37,754 nt of DNA, from NCBI GenBank assembly GCA_009768935.1, contig WESA01000030.1:1-37754 (forward strand). Direction: 5' to 3'. The notes below the pieces were generated by a model. That model had not been told where the DNA came from. It did not search any database and was given only the letters and a program-made list of their open reading frames with translations. This DNA is from Rectinema subterraneum. GTDB taxonomy: Bacteria > Spirochaetota > Spirochaetia > Treponematales > Rectinemataceae. Below are positions 8,308 through 16,994 of the stretch, one piece after another. The translations under genes and the position numbers were made by a program. How positions within the stretch are numbered: position 1 is the first letter of the stretch; each line of letters begins with the position of its first letter.

Positions 8308-9521
8308 TTCTCAAACCGATGGTTCGAAACAATATCTGCATCAATGCGCATCCGCAGGGGTGCCGGGCAGAGGTGCGAGCCCAGGTAGAACGAGCAAAGG
8401 CATTCCGCGACCGGCTTGCTGGTTTCGGGAAAAATGGCAGCAATGTTACCAAGCCCTTCCATGTGCTGGTGATAGGCTGTTCTTCCGGGTATGGTCTGGC
8501 ATCGAGGATTGTCGCAGCCATGGCCTATGGTGCGGACACTGTCGGTTTTTCCTATGAAAAAGCCCCTTCCGCCTTGAAGCCTGCCACTCCCGGCTGGTAT
8601 TTCAATAATGAATTTGACAGGCTCGCTGCTCAGGCAGGATTATTCGCCCGGACTTTTTCCGATGTCGATGCCTTCTCCTACGAAGCCAAAACAAAAGCGA
8701 TCGAAGTCGCCCGCGAGCGCAATTTCAGATATGATCTCGTCATCTATTCGCTCGCAAGCCCTGTTCGCACCGATCCTGATACCGGAGAACTGTACCGCTC
8801 TGTCATCAAACCGATAGGACGGCAATACGCAGGCCGATCGCTCGATGTATTCACCGGGAAAATCTCCGAAGCCACAGTGCAGCCAGCTACTGACGAAGAA
8901 ATCGCCCAAACAGTCAAGGTAATGGGCGGCGAAGACTGGCAATTATGGATAGATGCCCTCAATAAGGCCAATGTGCTTGCCCCTGGCGCAATAACGCTTG
9001 CATATTCGTACATCGGGCCTTCTTTTTCCTGGCCAATCTATCACGATGGCACGATCGGGCAAGCAAAACTTCATCTCGAGAAAACTGCCCATGCGCTTAC
9101 AAGCTGCTATCAGAATGAGAACGGCCTTCGCGCCTTCGTCTCGATCAATAAGGCCGTCGTCACCAGAGCCAGCGCGGTCATCCCTGTCATCCCTCTCTAT
9201 GTCGCAACCCTCTTCAAAGTTATGAAAGAACGCAATATCCACGAGGACTGCGTCGATCAGATGCTCAGGCTTTTCTCGGAACGGCTGTACCGGAAGGACG
9301 CGGCGCAAATTCCGACTGATCAGGAAAAGCGCATCCGGATAGACGACCTTGAGATGGGTTCATCGGTGCAGAGCGAAGTCAGTGCCCGCATCTCGCGGAT
9401 CGACGAATCGAATCTCTATCTATTGGCTGATCCAGAAGGATTCAAAAGCGATTTTCTGAGAGCGCATGGATTCGATGTGCCGGGCGTCGATTACGATCAA
9501 GAGGTGTCTTCCTTCGAATGA
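8304..9521 (+). CDS. fabV: Trans-2-enoyl-ACP/CoA reductase (FabV/Ter)
   Basis: A 405-residue single-polypeptide enoyl reductase of the FabV/TER family, the group that includes Treponema denticola Ter. It reduces trans-2-enoyl thioesters with NADH. Visible hallmarks are the dinucleotide loop GCSSGYGLASR and the Y-X8-K active site Y246...K255 (WPIYHDGTIGQAK), plus the preceding AYSYIGP. The start at 8304 overlaps the fabZ stop (ATGA); an in-frame ATG at 8274 lies inside fabZ and is not needed. Position in a fab operon argues for a role as the ACP enoyl reductase, replacing FabI/FabK, rather than a fermentative butyryl-CoA pathway; this is an inference. Confidence 0.95.
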   Translation: MILKPMVRNNICINAHPQGCRAEVRAQVERAKAFRDRLAGFGKNGSNVTKPFHVLVIGCSSGYGLASRIVAAMAYGADTVGFSYEKAPSALKPATPGWYFNNEFDRLAAQAGLFARTFSDVDAFSYEAKTKAIEVARERNFRYDLVIYSLASPVRTDPDTGELYRSVIKPIGRQYAGRSLDVFTGKISEATVQPATDEEIAQTVKVMGGEDWQLWIDALNKANVLAPGAITLAYSYIGPSFSWPIYHDGTIGQAKLHLEKTAHALTSCYQNENGLRAFVSINKAVVTRASAVIPVIPLYVATLFKVMKERNIHEDCVDQMLRLFSERLYRKDAAQIPTDQEKRIRIDDLEMGSSVQSEVSARISRIDESNLYLLADPEGFKSDFLRAHGFDVPGVDYDQEVSSFE

Positions 9522-10237
9522 ACCTGTGCATTCTCGATTCAGGCGACGAATTCCAGGCTTTGCCTGTTTCGGACCGCAGAGCTCAACACATACTTCGGGT
9601 TCTCGAGAAAAGAAAGGGCGATCGCATACGAGCAGGCACTTCTGATGGTCGCCTTGGATATGCAATCATCGATGCCATAGGCAATGACGAAATTACCCTG
9701 CATTTTTTTCCGGAGAGTCTCGCTCCGCCATTGCGTCCTCTGACGGTGCTGCTCGGCACTGTCCGCCCCATCCAAGGAGCGCGAATTGTAAAAGATCTTG
9801 CAACCCTCGGCGTCGCATCAATCGTATTTTTCCCCACAGCGCTCGGGGAGAAATCGTATACCCAATCCAATTTTTACAAGCGCAAGGAATATATCCAGCA
9901 TGCTCTGGATGGTGCAGAGCAAGCGGGCAATCCGCGCCTCCCGGAAATCAGCATCGCCTGGTCATTAAAAAAAGCCCTCGAAGCCATCGAGCACGCGGAA
10001 GGCACCAAGCTCGTATGCCATCCAGATATCGCCGCGCTGCCCCTAAGCCAAATCCAGGTAGAGCAAACCCCTGTCATCCTTGCAATCGGCACCGAGCGCG
10101 GCTGGACCCAGGATGAACTTGCGCTATTCGAAAGGGCAAATTTCTCGCTCTGCGCACTGGGCGACCGCATATTGAAAACGGAGACAGCCGCAATCGCCGC
10201 CGTCTCCGTCATCCTCTCGAAACTGAATTTCCTTTAG
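9518..10237 (+). CDS. rsmE: 16S rRNA (uracil1498-N3)-methyltransferase RsmE
   Basis: A 239-residue SPOUT-class methyltransferase that modifies U1498 of 16S rRNA with SAM. The N-terminal PUA-like part contains AQHILRVLEKRKGDRI. The knotted C-terminal domain has GTERGWTQDELALF and LGDRILKTETAAIAAVS, which bind SAM. It overlaps fabV by 4 bp (ATGA), so it is translated with the lipid genes although its function is unrelated. Its TAG stop overlaps the TAA stop of the convergent pepF. Length is normal. Confidence 0.95.
   Translation: MNLCILDSGDEFQALPVSDRRAQHILRVLEKRKGDRIRAGTSDGRLGYAIIDAIGNDEITLHFFPESLAPPLRPLTVLLGTVRPIQGARIVKDLATLGVASIVFFPTALGEKSYTQSNFYKRKEYIQHALDGAEQAGNPRLPEISIAWSLKKALEAIEHAEGTKLVCHPDIAALPLSQIQVEQTPVILAIGTERGWTQDELALFERANFSLCALGDRILKTETAAIAAVSVILSKLNFL
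10175..10209 (-). terminator. Possible pepF terminator inside the 3' end of rsmE
   Basis: ACGGAGAC (10178-10185) and GTCTCCGT (10202-10209) make a perfect 8-bp stem with a 16-nt loop. Read on the minus strand it is followed by TTTC, and it starts 25 nt past the pepF stop. The hairpin lies wholly within the coding region of the opposing gene. Confidence 0.4.
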
Positions 10238-12045
10238 TCCAGCGAAATAGAGAGCAGCCTTGCCAGCTCGTTCACATCATCGGCAAAGCGCGTACATGCA
10301 GCTTCTATCGGCTGCGGTGTCGACATATCGACGCCTGCAAGCTTCAGCGCTTCGATGGGGAACTTGCTGCCGCCCGATTTCAGGAAGCCGAGATAGGCGT
10401 CGCGCTCTTCTTTGCCGCCTTTCATGACGCGCTCCGAAAGAGCAATGCTCGCAGAAAGACCGGTCGCGTACTTGTAAACATAGAATGCATTGTAGAAATG
10501 AGGAATTCGCAGGCCTTCGAGGTCTGAAACGCTCTCGAAAACTAGCTCCGGACCGAAGTACTTCTCCAGAAGCGCCCGATATTCCTTTCTGAGCACATCG
10601 ACTGTCAGTGCCTGACCAGCTTCGACGATCTCGTGTGCCCGCATTTCGAATTCGGCAAACATGGTTTGGCGGAACAGCGTGGCGAGGGTGTCGTCGATGC
10701 GGTTTGCGATGAGAAAGGCTTTTTGCATGGCGTCGGTGCTGTGCTGGTAGAGATAGGAAAATACGAGCTGTTCGTTGAATGTGCTTGCCACTTCGGCCTC
10801 GAATATGGTGTAGTTGTAGCACATGAAGGGATTGCTGCGCGACGAGTACCATGAATGCATGGAATGGCCGCCTTCGTGGGCTATGGTAAAGAGGTCGTGC
10901 AGCACATCGTCCTTATAGTTAAGAAGAATGTACGGTTCGCCAGTATATGTCCCGGCTGAAAAAGCGCCGGAGCGCTTGCCTTTATTTTCGTACCGGTCGA
11001 CCCAGCCGCTTGTGAGACCCTTACGCAGCACAGAAATATAGTCTTCGCCCAGCGGTTTGAGCGCTTCGGTGACGATATCGACCGCTTCTTCGTAGCTGTG
11101 GGTAGCCCTTGATTCCCGTACGAGGGGAACATAGACATCGTAATGGCGCAATTCATCGAGGCCAAGAATCTTTTTCCGCAGCTTGTAGTAACGGTGCAAA
11201 GAGGGCAGATTCTTCCCCAGAGTCGCAATAAGATTGTCATAGACACTTTCAGGCACATTGTCCGGAAACAGCGCCATCGCTCGCGCGCTCGGATATTTGC
11301 GGACCTGCGCCTGGTACTTGTCGAGTTTGACCGAACCCGCGTAGAGGGAGCCCAAGGTGTTCTGATGTGATTCAAATTGGGTATAGAACTGCAAGTATGC
11401 AGTTTTGCGAATCGATCTGTCCGGCATGCGCATAAAAGAGGCGAATGTCGATTGGGTGAGCGGTTTCGGCCCTTCCGGCGTATCGATGGTGCCGAAATTA
11501 AGATCGACATTGGTCAGAACGCTGAAGGCTTCCTGTGCTGTCTGCGCTGGCTCTGCTTGCAGTGCAAGCAAGCGCTCTTCGGCCTCGCTCAGGACATGCG
11601 GTTTGAAGCGCCGCAGTTTTTCGAGAAACACCCTATAACCGGCAAATTTAGGATCAGCAAGGCACGCTTGCAGGAATGCGTCATCGAGGACCTGTATTGC
11701 CGGACTGAACCACGACCAGGCTGCCTGTCCCTGCGAGGAGACTCCCACAAAACGGGCAAACATGCCACGTGCAGTGCTGTTGCCTTCATCCTCGGTAACC
11801 CTCAGATGGGAATAATACCCAAGCCGTTCTTCAAGAATGAGATATTGCTCATAAGCAGACAGAGCGGCAAGAAAAGCTTCTGCTGAGTGTCCGATTCCGG
11901 CCTTCTTGCATGCTTCCGCATCCTGGAGCATTGCTCCAAGCGCTGCCAGCCCCTCTTCCCATGCTGCATCATCTTTGAAAAGGCTTGAAAGATTCCACTT
12001 GTGTTCTGCTGGAACTTCCGATCGCGCTGGAATTGCTTTTGCCAT
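10234..12045 (-). CDS. pepF: Oligoendopeptidase F (M3B metallopeptidase)
   Basis: A 603-residue cytosolic zinc endopeptidase of the PepF/M3B family, which cuts oligopeptides of roughly 7-17 residues. The metal site is HEGGH (H390, H394) in FTIAHEGGHSMHSW, followed by the conserved NPFMCYNYTIFEAEVASTFNE with the third ligand Glu. The start at 12045 is set by GGGAGGAACA directly before ATG; an in-frame ATG at 12081 overlaps the upstream gene. It lies 13 nt after a LacI-type regulator on the same strand, so the two form an operon. With the opp genes in the window it fits a peptide uptake and breakdown route. Length is typical. Confidence 0.95.
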   Translation of the reverse strand: MAKAIPARSEVPAEHKWNLSSLFKDDAAWEEGLAALGAMLQDAEACKKAGIGHSAEAFLAALSAYEQYLILEERLGYYSHLRVTEDEGNSTARGMFARFVGVSSQGQAAWSWFSPAIQVLDDAFLQACLADPKFAGYRVFLEKLRRFKPHVLSEAEERLLALQAEPAQTAQEAFSVLTNVDLNFGTIDTPEGPKPLTQSTFASFMRMPDRSIRKTAYLQFYTQFESHQNTLGSLYAGSVKLDKYQAQVRKYPSARAMALFPDNVPESVYDNLIATLGKNLPSLHRYYKLRKKILGLDELRHYDVYVPLVRESRATHSYEEAVDIVTEALKPLGEDYISVLRKGLTSGWVDRYENKGKRSGAFSAGTYTGEPYILLNYKDDVLHDLFTIAHEGGHSMHSWYSSRSNPFMCYNYTIFEAEVASTFNEQLVFSYLYQHSTDAMQKAFLIANRIDDTLATLFRQTMFAEFEMRAHEIVEAGQALTVDVLRKEYRALLEKYFGPELVFESVSDLEGLRIPHFYNAFYVYKYATGLSASIALSERVMKGGKEERDAYLGFLKSGGSKFPIEALKLAGVDMSTPQPIEAACTRFADDVNELARLLSISLD

Positions 12046-12058
12046 TGTTCCTCCCTTC

Positions 12059-13087
12059 TTAGGCACGGAGCGTCGATTCACGCACTATCAACTTGTATGG
12101 CAGCTTGATATGCGTTCCTTGCGCTCCATCGAGCATATTCAGTACCATCCTTGCGGCTTCTGTACCTTTTTGCCGTCCAGGCTGAAAAATTGTCGTCAAT
12201 GCTGGTGAGACAAGGCTGCTTTCCGGTATATCATCGAACCCTGCGACAGCGATGTCCCCAGGGACTCTCAAGCCATTTTCCTTTATCGCCACAAGCGCTC
12301 CGATTGCAGCGATATCGGACATCGCCACAATTGCTGTTGGCCTCTTTGCATTCGAAAGAAGAATTTGCACGCTCTCATGGCCAGCCTGCATCGAACTTTT
12401 GCAGTTCAGTATCTGCACGCTCGGCTCAGCAAGCGATATGCTGAATTCCTCAAGCGCTTCCTGAAAGCCTTGGAACCGTCTCTGCAAGACAATCGAAGTA
12501 TGCGTCGATTCAATCGGTTTGGTATCTGCTTCAAGCGCAAGAATTGCTATGTCGCGATGGCCTTGCTGCAGAACATGAAGCATGATCTCCTTGGCAGCAT
12601 TTTTATGGTCAATTCCGATATTTATGGTATTCTCGGATTCCTCGCCGTCGATTGTCACAAAAGGAATATGGTTCTTTTTGAGAAGATCCACGACTTCGTG
12701 ATCCGGGCCAACGCCGATTGTAATGAGGGCGTCGACATAGGACTTGCGGGCAGCTTCGATAATTTTGCCCCGTATCAGAGGCAGAATAGCGAGCGAGAAT
12801 TCGCGCCGTTCGCATTCTTCGCCAATGCCGCTAATAATCTGAGCCATGTGAGGATTGCCGAATATATCGCCAATTTTTTGCGGCAGCAGCAAACCGATCG
12901 CGCCTAGGCGCTTGGTCGTCAAAGTTCTCGCAAATGGATTGGGCACATAGCCGAGTTCCTCGACAATTGCCATAATTTTTTCATAGGTCTTTTTGGATAT
13001 GCGGCCAGGATAGTTCAGGGCAAACGACACGGCAGTTTTCGATACACCTGCGCGCTGGGCGATATCCTTGATCGTTACTTTTGACAT
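12059..13087 (-). CDS. LacI/GalR-family transcriptional regulator
   Basis: A 342-residue repressor-type protein. The HTH is KVTIKDIAQRAGVSKTAVSFALN (residues 3-25), the hinge helix is NPFARTL, and the rest is a periplasmic-binding-protein-like effector domain ending in the usual FDDIPES...TTIFQPGRQKG and IVRESTLRA. Family members normally respond to sugars or nucleosides. Here the only cotranscribed gene is pepF, so the effector and regulon are unknown. The start at MSKVT (13087) matches the HTH position; there is no Shine-Dalgarno sequence, and a strong promoter ends 9 nt upstream, so the mRNA is predicted leaderless. Confidence 0.93.
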   Translation of the reverse strand: MSKVTIKDIAQRAGVSKTAVSFALNYPGRISKKTYEKIMAIVEELGYVPNPFARTLTTKRLGAIGLLLPQKIGDIFGNPHMAQIISGIGEECERREFSLAILPLIRGKIIEAARKSYVDALITIGVGPDHEVVDLLKKNHIPFVTIDGEESENTINIGIDHKNAAKEIMLHVLQQGHRDIAILALEADTKPIESTHTSIVLQRRFQGFQEALEEFSISLAEPSVQILNCKSSMQAGHESVQILLSNAKRPTAIVAMSDIAAIGALVAIKENGLRVPGDIAVAGFDDIPESSLVSPALTTIFQPGRQKGTEAARMVLNMLDGAQGTHIKLPYKLIVRESTLRA

Positions 13088-13096
13088 AGCGCAAGA

Positions 13097-13125
13097 ATTG
13101 TACACGAAAGGCAACAAAGCGTCAA
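13097..13125 (-). promoter_or_regulatory. Promoter of lacI-pepF, leaderless arrangement
   Basis: On the minus strand, TTGACG (13120-13125), a 17-nt spacer, then TACAAT (13097-13102). Only 9 nt separate the -10 box from ATG 13087, which places the expected transcription start 0-3 nt before the start codon. Confidence 0.75.
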
Positions 13126-13169
13126 AGCAGCGCAGAGGTCCACTTTCCCCCTCTTGCTCTTTTGTTTAT

Positions 13170-13175
13170 TATAAT
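13170..13175 (+). promoter_or_regulatory. -10 box of the uridine kinase-like gene, leaderless arrangement
   Basis: A perfect TATAAT lies 7 nt before ATG 13183, placing transcription start at or next to the A of ATG. No good -35 and no Shine-Dalgarno sequence are visible. It is divergent from the lacI promoter in a 95-nt intergenic region. Confidence 0.55.
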
Positions 13176-13182
13176 CAGCATT

Positions 13183-14862
13183 ATGGATACCGTATCAGTC
13201 AATGTCGATGGCTATGGCGAAGTTGCTGTCCCTGCCGGAACAAGTGCCGAGCTGGTTCTTGAGCAGGCGAACATTGAAGCCGCGTCGAGGCCTAAGAAAA
13301 ACGCATTCCCGCCCCTCGCTGTGCTGATAAACAATGAACTGGCCCCGCTGTCTGCTCCGATCGGCGCTCCTTGCAGCATCAAGCCAGTCTATCCTGATTC
13401 GCCGATGGGGACTGAAGTATATCGCCGCTCCCTTTGTTTTATCCTTGCGCTCGCCGCAAGAGAAATAGTGCCTTCTCGGCGTCTTACCGTGAGCATGGCA
13501 ATCGGCAACGGCTATTACCACTACTTCGACGACAATGAGCCTGTATCAGCGCAGCTTCTTGAAGCGCTTTCAAGGCGCATGAGAGAACTTGTCCTCAGCG
13601 ATTTGCCTATCCGCATTGTCACGCGCGCATGGGAAGAAGCGCTGGAATATTTTAAAACGTCTAACCAAAGCGATACGCTCGCGCTCATGGAATATATCAA
13701 TGACCCTTTTATTCAGATGAATGAATGCAACGGCTTTCGGGATTTCCATATCGCGCCGCTGGTACCGCGCACAGGCCTTCTGAGCGTTTGGGAGCTTGTT
13801 CCATATCGCAGAGGAATGCTGCTCCGCTTCCCGCATACAAAAACGCCGTATGAGATGGATCCGTTTTCCGATGTCCCTGTTTTGTACGATATCGCTGAGG
13901 AATACGAACACAAGGCGAGGATACTGAACGCGGAATCGGTAGGCGCGCTTAACAGAATCAACCAGTCAGGGAATATACAGGACTTTATCCTCGTAGCCGA
14001 AGCGCTTCAGAACAAGAAACTCGCATTGATCGCAGACCGCATCGCCGAAAAATCAGACAAGACCAAAGTTGTGCTGATCGCTGGACCTTCAAGCTCGGGG
14101 AAAACAACTACCGCAAAAAAGCTGGCAATACAGCTCAAAGTGCTTGGCTTCAGGCCTATCCACATCGAACTCGATAACTATTTTGTCGATCGCAGCCGAA
14201 CGCCTCTCGACAAAGATGGCAAACCCGACTTCGAATGCCTCGAAGCGCTCGATATCGAGTACCTCAACCAGCAACTGCTCGATCTCTTTGACGGAAAGGA
14301 AGTTGAGCTCCCGCTCTACGACTTCAAAAGCGGCACAAGAAAAGCGTCAGGCAGAAAAATAAGCCTCAGCAACAACGAAATACTAATTCTCGAAGGCATC
14401 CATGGCCTCAACGATCGCCTCACGCCGCATATCCCCGCGGAGAACAAACTCAAAATCTATGTGTCAGCGCTGACGCAGCTCAATATCGACGATCACAACC
14501 GCGTGCGCACGACCGATTATCGCCTTTTGCGACGCATGGTCAGAGATTACAATTTCCGTGGGCACAGCGCGCAAGCGACTCTGGGCATGTGGTCTTCGGT
14601 GCAGCGCGGCGAGAGGCTCTACATTTTCCCCTTCCAGGGTTCAGCTGATATCGCATTCAATTCCGCCCTCGATTACGAGCTTGGCGTGCTCAAGGTGTTC
14701 GCCGAGCCGCTTTTGCAGGCCGTCAAACCCCAGCACGATGAATATCCGGATGCCCGGCGCATTCAGGCTTTTATTTCGAGGATTTCGCCGATCTCGCCCC
14801 AATATGTTCCCAGCGATTCAATCCTGCGCGAATTCATAGGCGGGAGCGTGTTCAAGTACTAG
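13183..14862 (+). CDS. Uridine kinase-like nucleoside kinase with N-terminal TGS and ThrRS editing-like domains
   Basis: A 559-residue fusion. Residues about 1-70 form a TGS-type domain. Residues about 75-240 resemble the ThrRS second additional (editing) domain: IGNGYYHYF aligns with ThrRS IQDGFYYDF and FRDFHIAPLVPRTG with VDLCRGPHVEST. The kinase part starts about 290 with Walker A GPSSSGKTTT (from 301) and continues as a uridine kinase/phosphoribulokinase domain (HIELDNYFVDR, LILEGIHGLND). In the editing-like domain the HxxxH motif is replaced (RSLCF) and the Cys and His of CRGPH are lost, so hydrolytic editing is not expected. Such fusions are known in Thermotoga and other anaerobes. MDTVSV at 13183 is taken as start; substrate is unproven. 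Confidence 0.9.
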   Translation: MDTVSVNVDGYGEVAVPAGTSAELVLEQANIEAASRPKKNAFPPLAVLINNELAPLSAPIGAPCSIKPVYPDSPMGTEVYRRSLCFILALAAREIVPSRRLTVSMAIGNGYYHYFDDNEPVSAQLLEALSRRMRELVLSDLPIRIVTRAWEEALEYFKTSNQSDTLALMEYINDPFIQMNECNGFRDFHIAPLVPRTGLLSVWELVPYRRGMLLRFPHTKTPYEMDPFSDVPVLYDIAEEYEHKARILNAESVGALNRINQSGNIQDFILVAEALQNKKLALIADRIAEKSDKTKVVLIAGPSSSGKTTTAKKLAIQLKVLGFRPIHIELDNYFVDRSRTPLDKDGKPDFECLEALDIEYLNQQLLDLFDGKEVELPLYDFKSGTRKASGRKISLSNNEILILEGIHGLNDRLTPHIPAENKLKIYVSALTQLNIDDHNRVRTTDYRLLRRMVRDYNFRGHSAQATLGMWSSVQRGERLYIFPFQGSADIAFNSALDYELGVLKVFAEPLLQAVKPQHDEYPDARRIQAFISRISPISPQYVPSDSILREFIGGSVFKY

Positions 14863-14872
14863 CTTGGCCGGC

Positions 14873-14941
14873 GCAGCTGCATATAAGGCGCGTAGGCACG
14901 AAGCAGATGCATAAATCGCGCCCTCGCAGCTGCCCATAAGG
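14873..14941. repeat. Compound inverted/direct repeat between convergent genes
   Basis: GCAGCTGC occurs at 14873-14880 and 14926-14933, with GGCGCG (14887-14892) and CGCGCC (14917-14922) nested inside. Together they can fold into an interrupted stem of 14 bp. The same outer blocks also form a 16-bp direct repeat (14873-14888 against 14926-14941, 14 of 16 identical). No T-tract follows on either strand, so it is not a classical terminator, although its place between the kinase gene and oppF suggests that role. Confidence 0.5.
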
Positions 14942-14954
14942 GGTGCACTAAACC

Positions 14955-15920
14955 TTACCGATACATCTCCTGGTATTCCTCGGCTTCTTTGTCGTTGGCG
15001 AGCACAAAGTGGCCGGGGAAAATTTCGCGCCATGAAGGCAACCCTTTCGAATAATCGTGCATTGTCGCAGGGTCGTACACCAAGAGCTTTTTGTTTTTCT
15101 CAAGGTCGGGGTCCGGAAGGGGAACCGCCGAGAGCAGCGAACGCGTATACGGGTGCAGCGGACGGCTGAACAATTCTTCAGTTCGCGCGAGTTCTTTCAG
15201 CTCTCCCTGATGGATCACCGCAATCCTGTCAGCAAAATAGCGCACAACAGTAAGATCATGCGCGATAAACAGATACGAAAGTCCACGCTCTTTCTTGAGA
15301 TCCTTAAGCAGATTCAGCACCTGTGCGCGGATCGAAACATCGAGCGCGGATATCGGTTCGTCCGCGATGATGAAATTCGGCTCCATGACAAGCACGCGCG
15401 CAATACAGATGCGCTGGCGCTGGCCGCCTGAAAACTCATGCGGATAGCGTTCGGCATGCTCTTCAAGCAGCCCCACATCGCGCAGGGCTCTGAAAGCCTT
15501 TTCCCGGCGCTCTTCCTCGCTCGAAAAAAGATTGAAATTGTAGAGGCCTTCGGACACGATGTAGTCAATGGTTGCGCGTTCGTTGAGCGAGGCCATAGGA
15601 TCCTGGAATATCATTTGGATATTGCGAATTACCCAGGAATCGGTCTCTTTGTCGATAATGCCGGATATGCGCTTGCCCTTGAAATAGATCTCACCCTTGC
15701 TGGCTGGATTGATGCGGATGATTGTTCTGCCGATAGTCGTCTTGCCGGAGCCGGATTCGCCAACCAATGCGAAGGATTCGCCTTCCATAATATCGAAACT
15801 GACATCACGGACCGCGGTGAACGATGTATTGCCATTCTTGAAAGTGACTTCCAGGTTTTTTACTGACAAAAGGGGTTCATTGTTGCGCGCGTTTGCTGCT
15901 GCATTCACTGCTGCATTCAT
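14955..15920 (-). CDS. oppF: Oligopeptide ABC transporter ATP-binding protein OppF
   Basis: A 321-residue ABC ATPase of the oligopeptide/dipeptide type. It has Walker A GESGSGKT (54-61), the Q-loop [12 protein letters not shown], signature FSGGQRQR, Walker [14 protein letters not shown], the H-loop AHDL, and the C-terminal Opp extension with [19 protein letters not shown]. It pairs with OppD to power import. The start overlaps the oppD stop (ATGA). Residues 1-13 are Ala/Asn-rich and precede the conserved LLSVKNLEV. Last gene of the operon. OppD/DppD-type transporters cannot be told apart by ATPase sequence, so the peptide assignment rests on OppA and OppB. Confidence 0.94.
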   Translation of the reverse strand: MNAAVNAAANARNNEPLLSVKNLEVTFKNGNTSFTAVRDVSFDIMEGESFALVGESGSGKTTIGRTIIRINPASKGEIYFKGKRISGIIDKETDSWVIRNIQMIFQDPMASLNERATIDYIVSEGLYNFNLFSSEEERREKAFRALRDVGLLEEHAERYPHEFSGGQRQRICIARVLVMEPNFIIADEPISALDVSIRAQVLNLLKDLKKERGLSYLFIAHDLTVVRYFADRIAVIHQGELKELARTEELFSRPLHPYTRSLLSAVPLPDPDLEKNKKLLVYDPATMHDYSKGLPSWREIFPGHFVLANDKEAEEYQEMYR

Positions 15921-16984
15921 TGCTGAGCCTCCGAAGTCTGCTTTGTGTTTTTTCTGCCGCGTTCACGCATAATTTTTACCGCATCGGGAGGCTCTGCCTG
16001 GGGGGCCCGCGGATCCAGGAGCCAGGTCTTGGCAAAGTGTGTGGGGCTCACTTGATAGAACGGAGGCTCCTCCTCGAAATCGATTTTGAGAGCATAGCGG
16101 TTGCGCGGCGCAAACGCGTCGCCCTTGATGTCGCTGAACAGTGTCGGGGGCGTGCCCGGAATTGCATACAGCGGCTTGTCTTTTTCCGCAAGTGTCGGAA
16201 GCGAAGAAATGAGCGCCCATGTGTATGGATGCTTTGGGTCATAGAATATTTCGCGCACCGTACCATATTCCACGATCTGCCCTGCGTACATAACCGCAAC
16301 CCTGTCCGCCACATTCGCTACGACCCCAAGGTCATGCGTGATATAAATAGTCGTAAATCCATACTCGCGTTGCAGATTTCGAATAAGATCGAGAATCTGC
16401 GCCTGTATGGTCACATCGAGGGCAGTCGTGGGCTCGTCACAGATAAGAATTCGAGGCTTGCATGCAAGCGCAATCGCGATGACAATGCGTTGGCGCATGC
16501 CGCCTGAATACTGGAATGGGTAATCGGTAAATCGCTGCTCCGCATTTTTGATACCGACGCGCTCCATAAGGTTGAGCGCGATTTTTTTCGCTTCAGCAGA
16601 CGGTAGTTTCTGGTGCTTTTCGATAACTTCGGTTATCTGGATGCCAATGCGTTTCAATGGATTGAGGCTGGTCATCGGGTCCTGGAATACCGTCGATATT
16701 TTGGCGCCGCGGATTGTTTCCCACTGCTTATCGGTTTTGAGCTTGGTAAGCTCCTGGCCCTCGAAAATGATTGAACCATTGTCGATGCGCCCGTTTGATT
16801 CGAGCATGCCCGTGAAGGTTTTGGTCAGTACAGTTTTGCCGCTTCCCGATTCTCCAACAATTGCGAGCGTTTCGCCTTCGAAAAGATCGAGAGAAATATG
16901 GCGGATGGCAGTCAATTCCTTGTTTCTGACCCTGAATTTGACAACCAGATCTTTAGCAGAAAGTATGATGTTCGGCGTGTCCAT
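15917..16984 (-). CDS. oppD: Oligopeptide ABC transporter ATP-binding protein OppD
   Basis: A 355-residue ABC ATPase. Walker A is GESGSGKT (44-51), followed by [14 protein letters not shown], signature YSGGMRQR, Walker [14 protein letters not shown] and the H-loop THDLG. The C-terminal [15 protein letters not shown] and the IPGTPP stretch are typical of the Opp/Dpp subfamily. The start at 16984 has GAGGAG 7 nt upstream; an in-frame ATG at 17023 falls inside oppC. It overlaps oppF by 4 bp and follows oppC after 10 nt. Confidence 0.94.
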   Translation of the reverse strand: MDTPNIILSAKDLVVKFRVRNKELTAIRHISLDLFEGETLAIVGESGSGKTVLTKTFTGMLESNGRIDNGSIIFEGQELTKLKTDKQWETIRGAKISTVFQDPMTSLNPLKRIGIQITEVIEKHQKLPSAEAKKIALNLMERVGIKNAEQRFTDYPFQYSGGMRQRIVIAIALACKPRILICDEPTTALDVTIQAQILDLIRNLQREYGFTTIYITHDLGVVANVADRVAVMYAGQIVEYGTVREIFYDPKHPYTWALISSLPTLAEKDKPLYAIPGTPPTLFSDIKGDAFAPRNRYALKIDFEEEPPFYQVSPTHFAKTWLLDPRAPQAEPPDAVKIMRERGRKNTKQTSEAQQ

Positions 16985-16994
16985 TATTCGCTCC

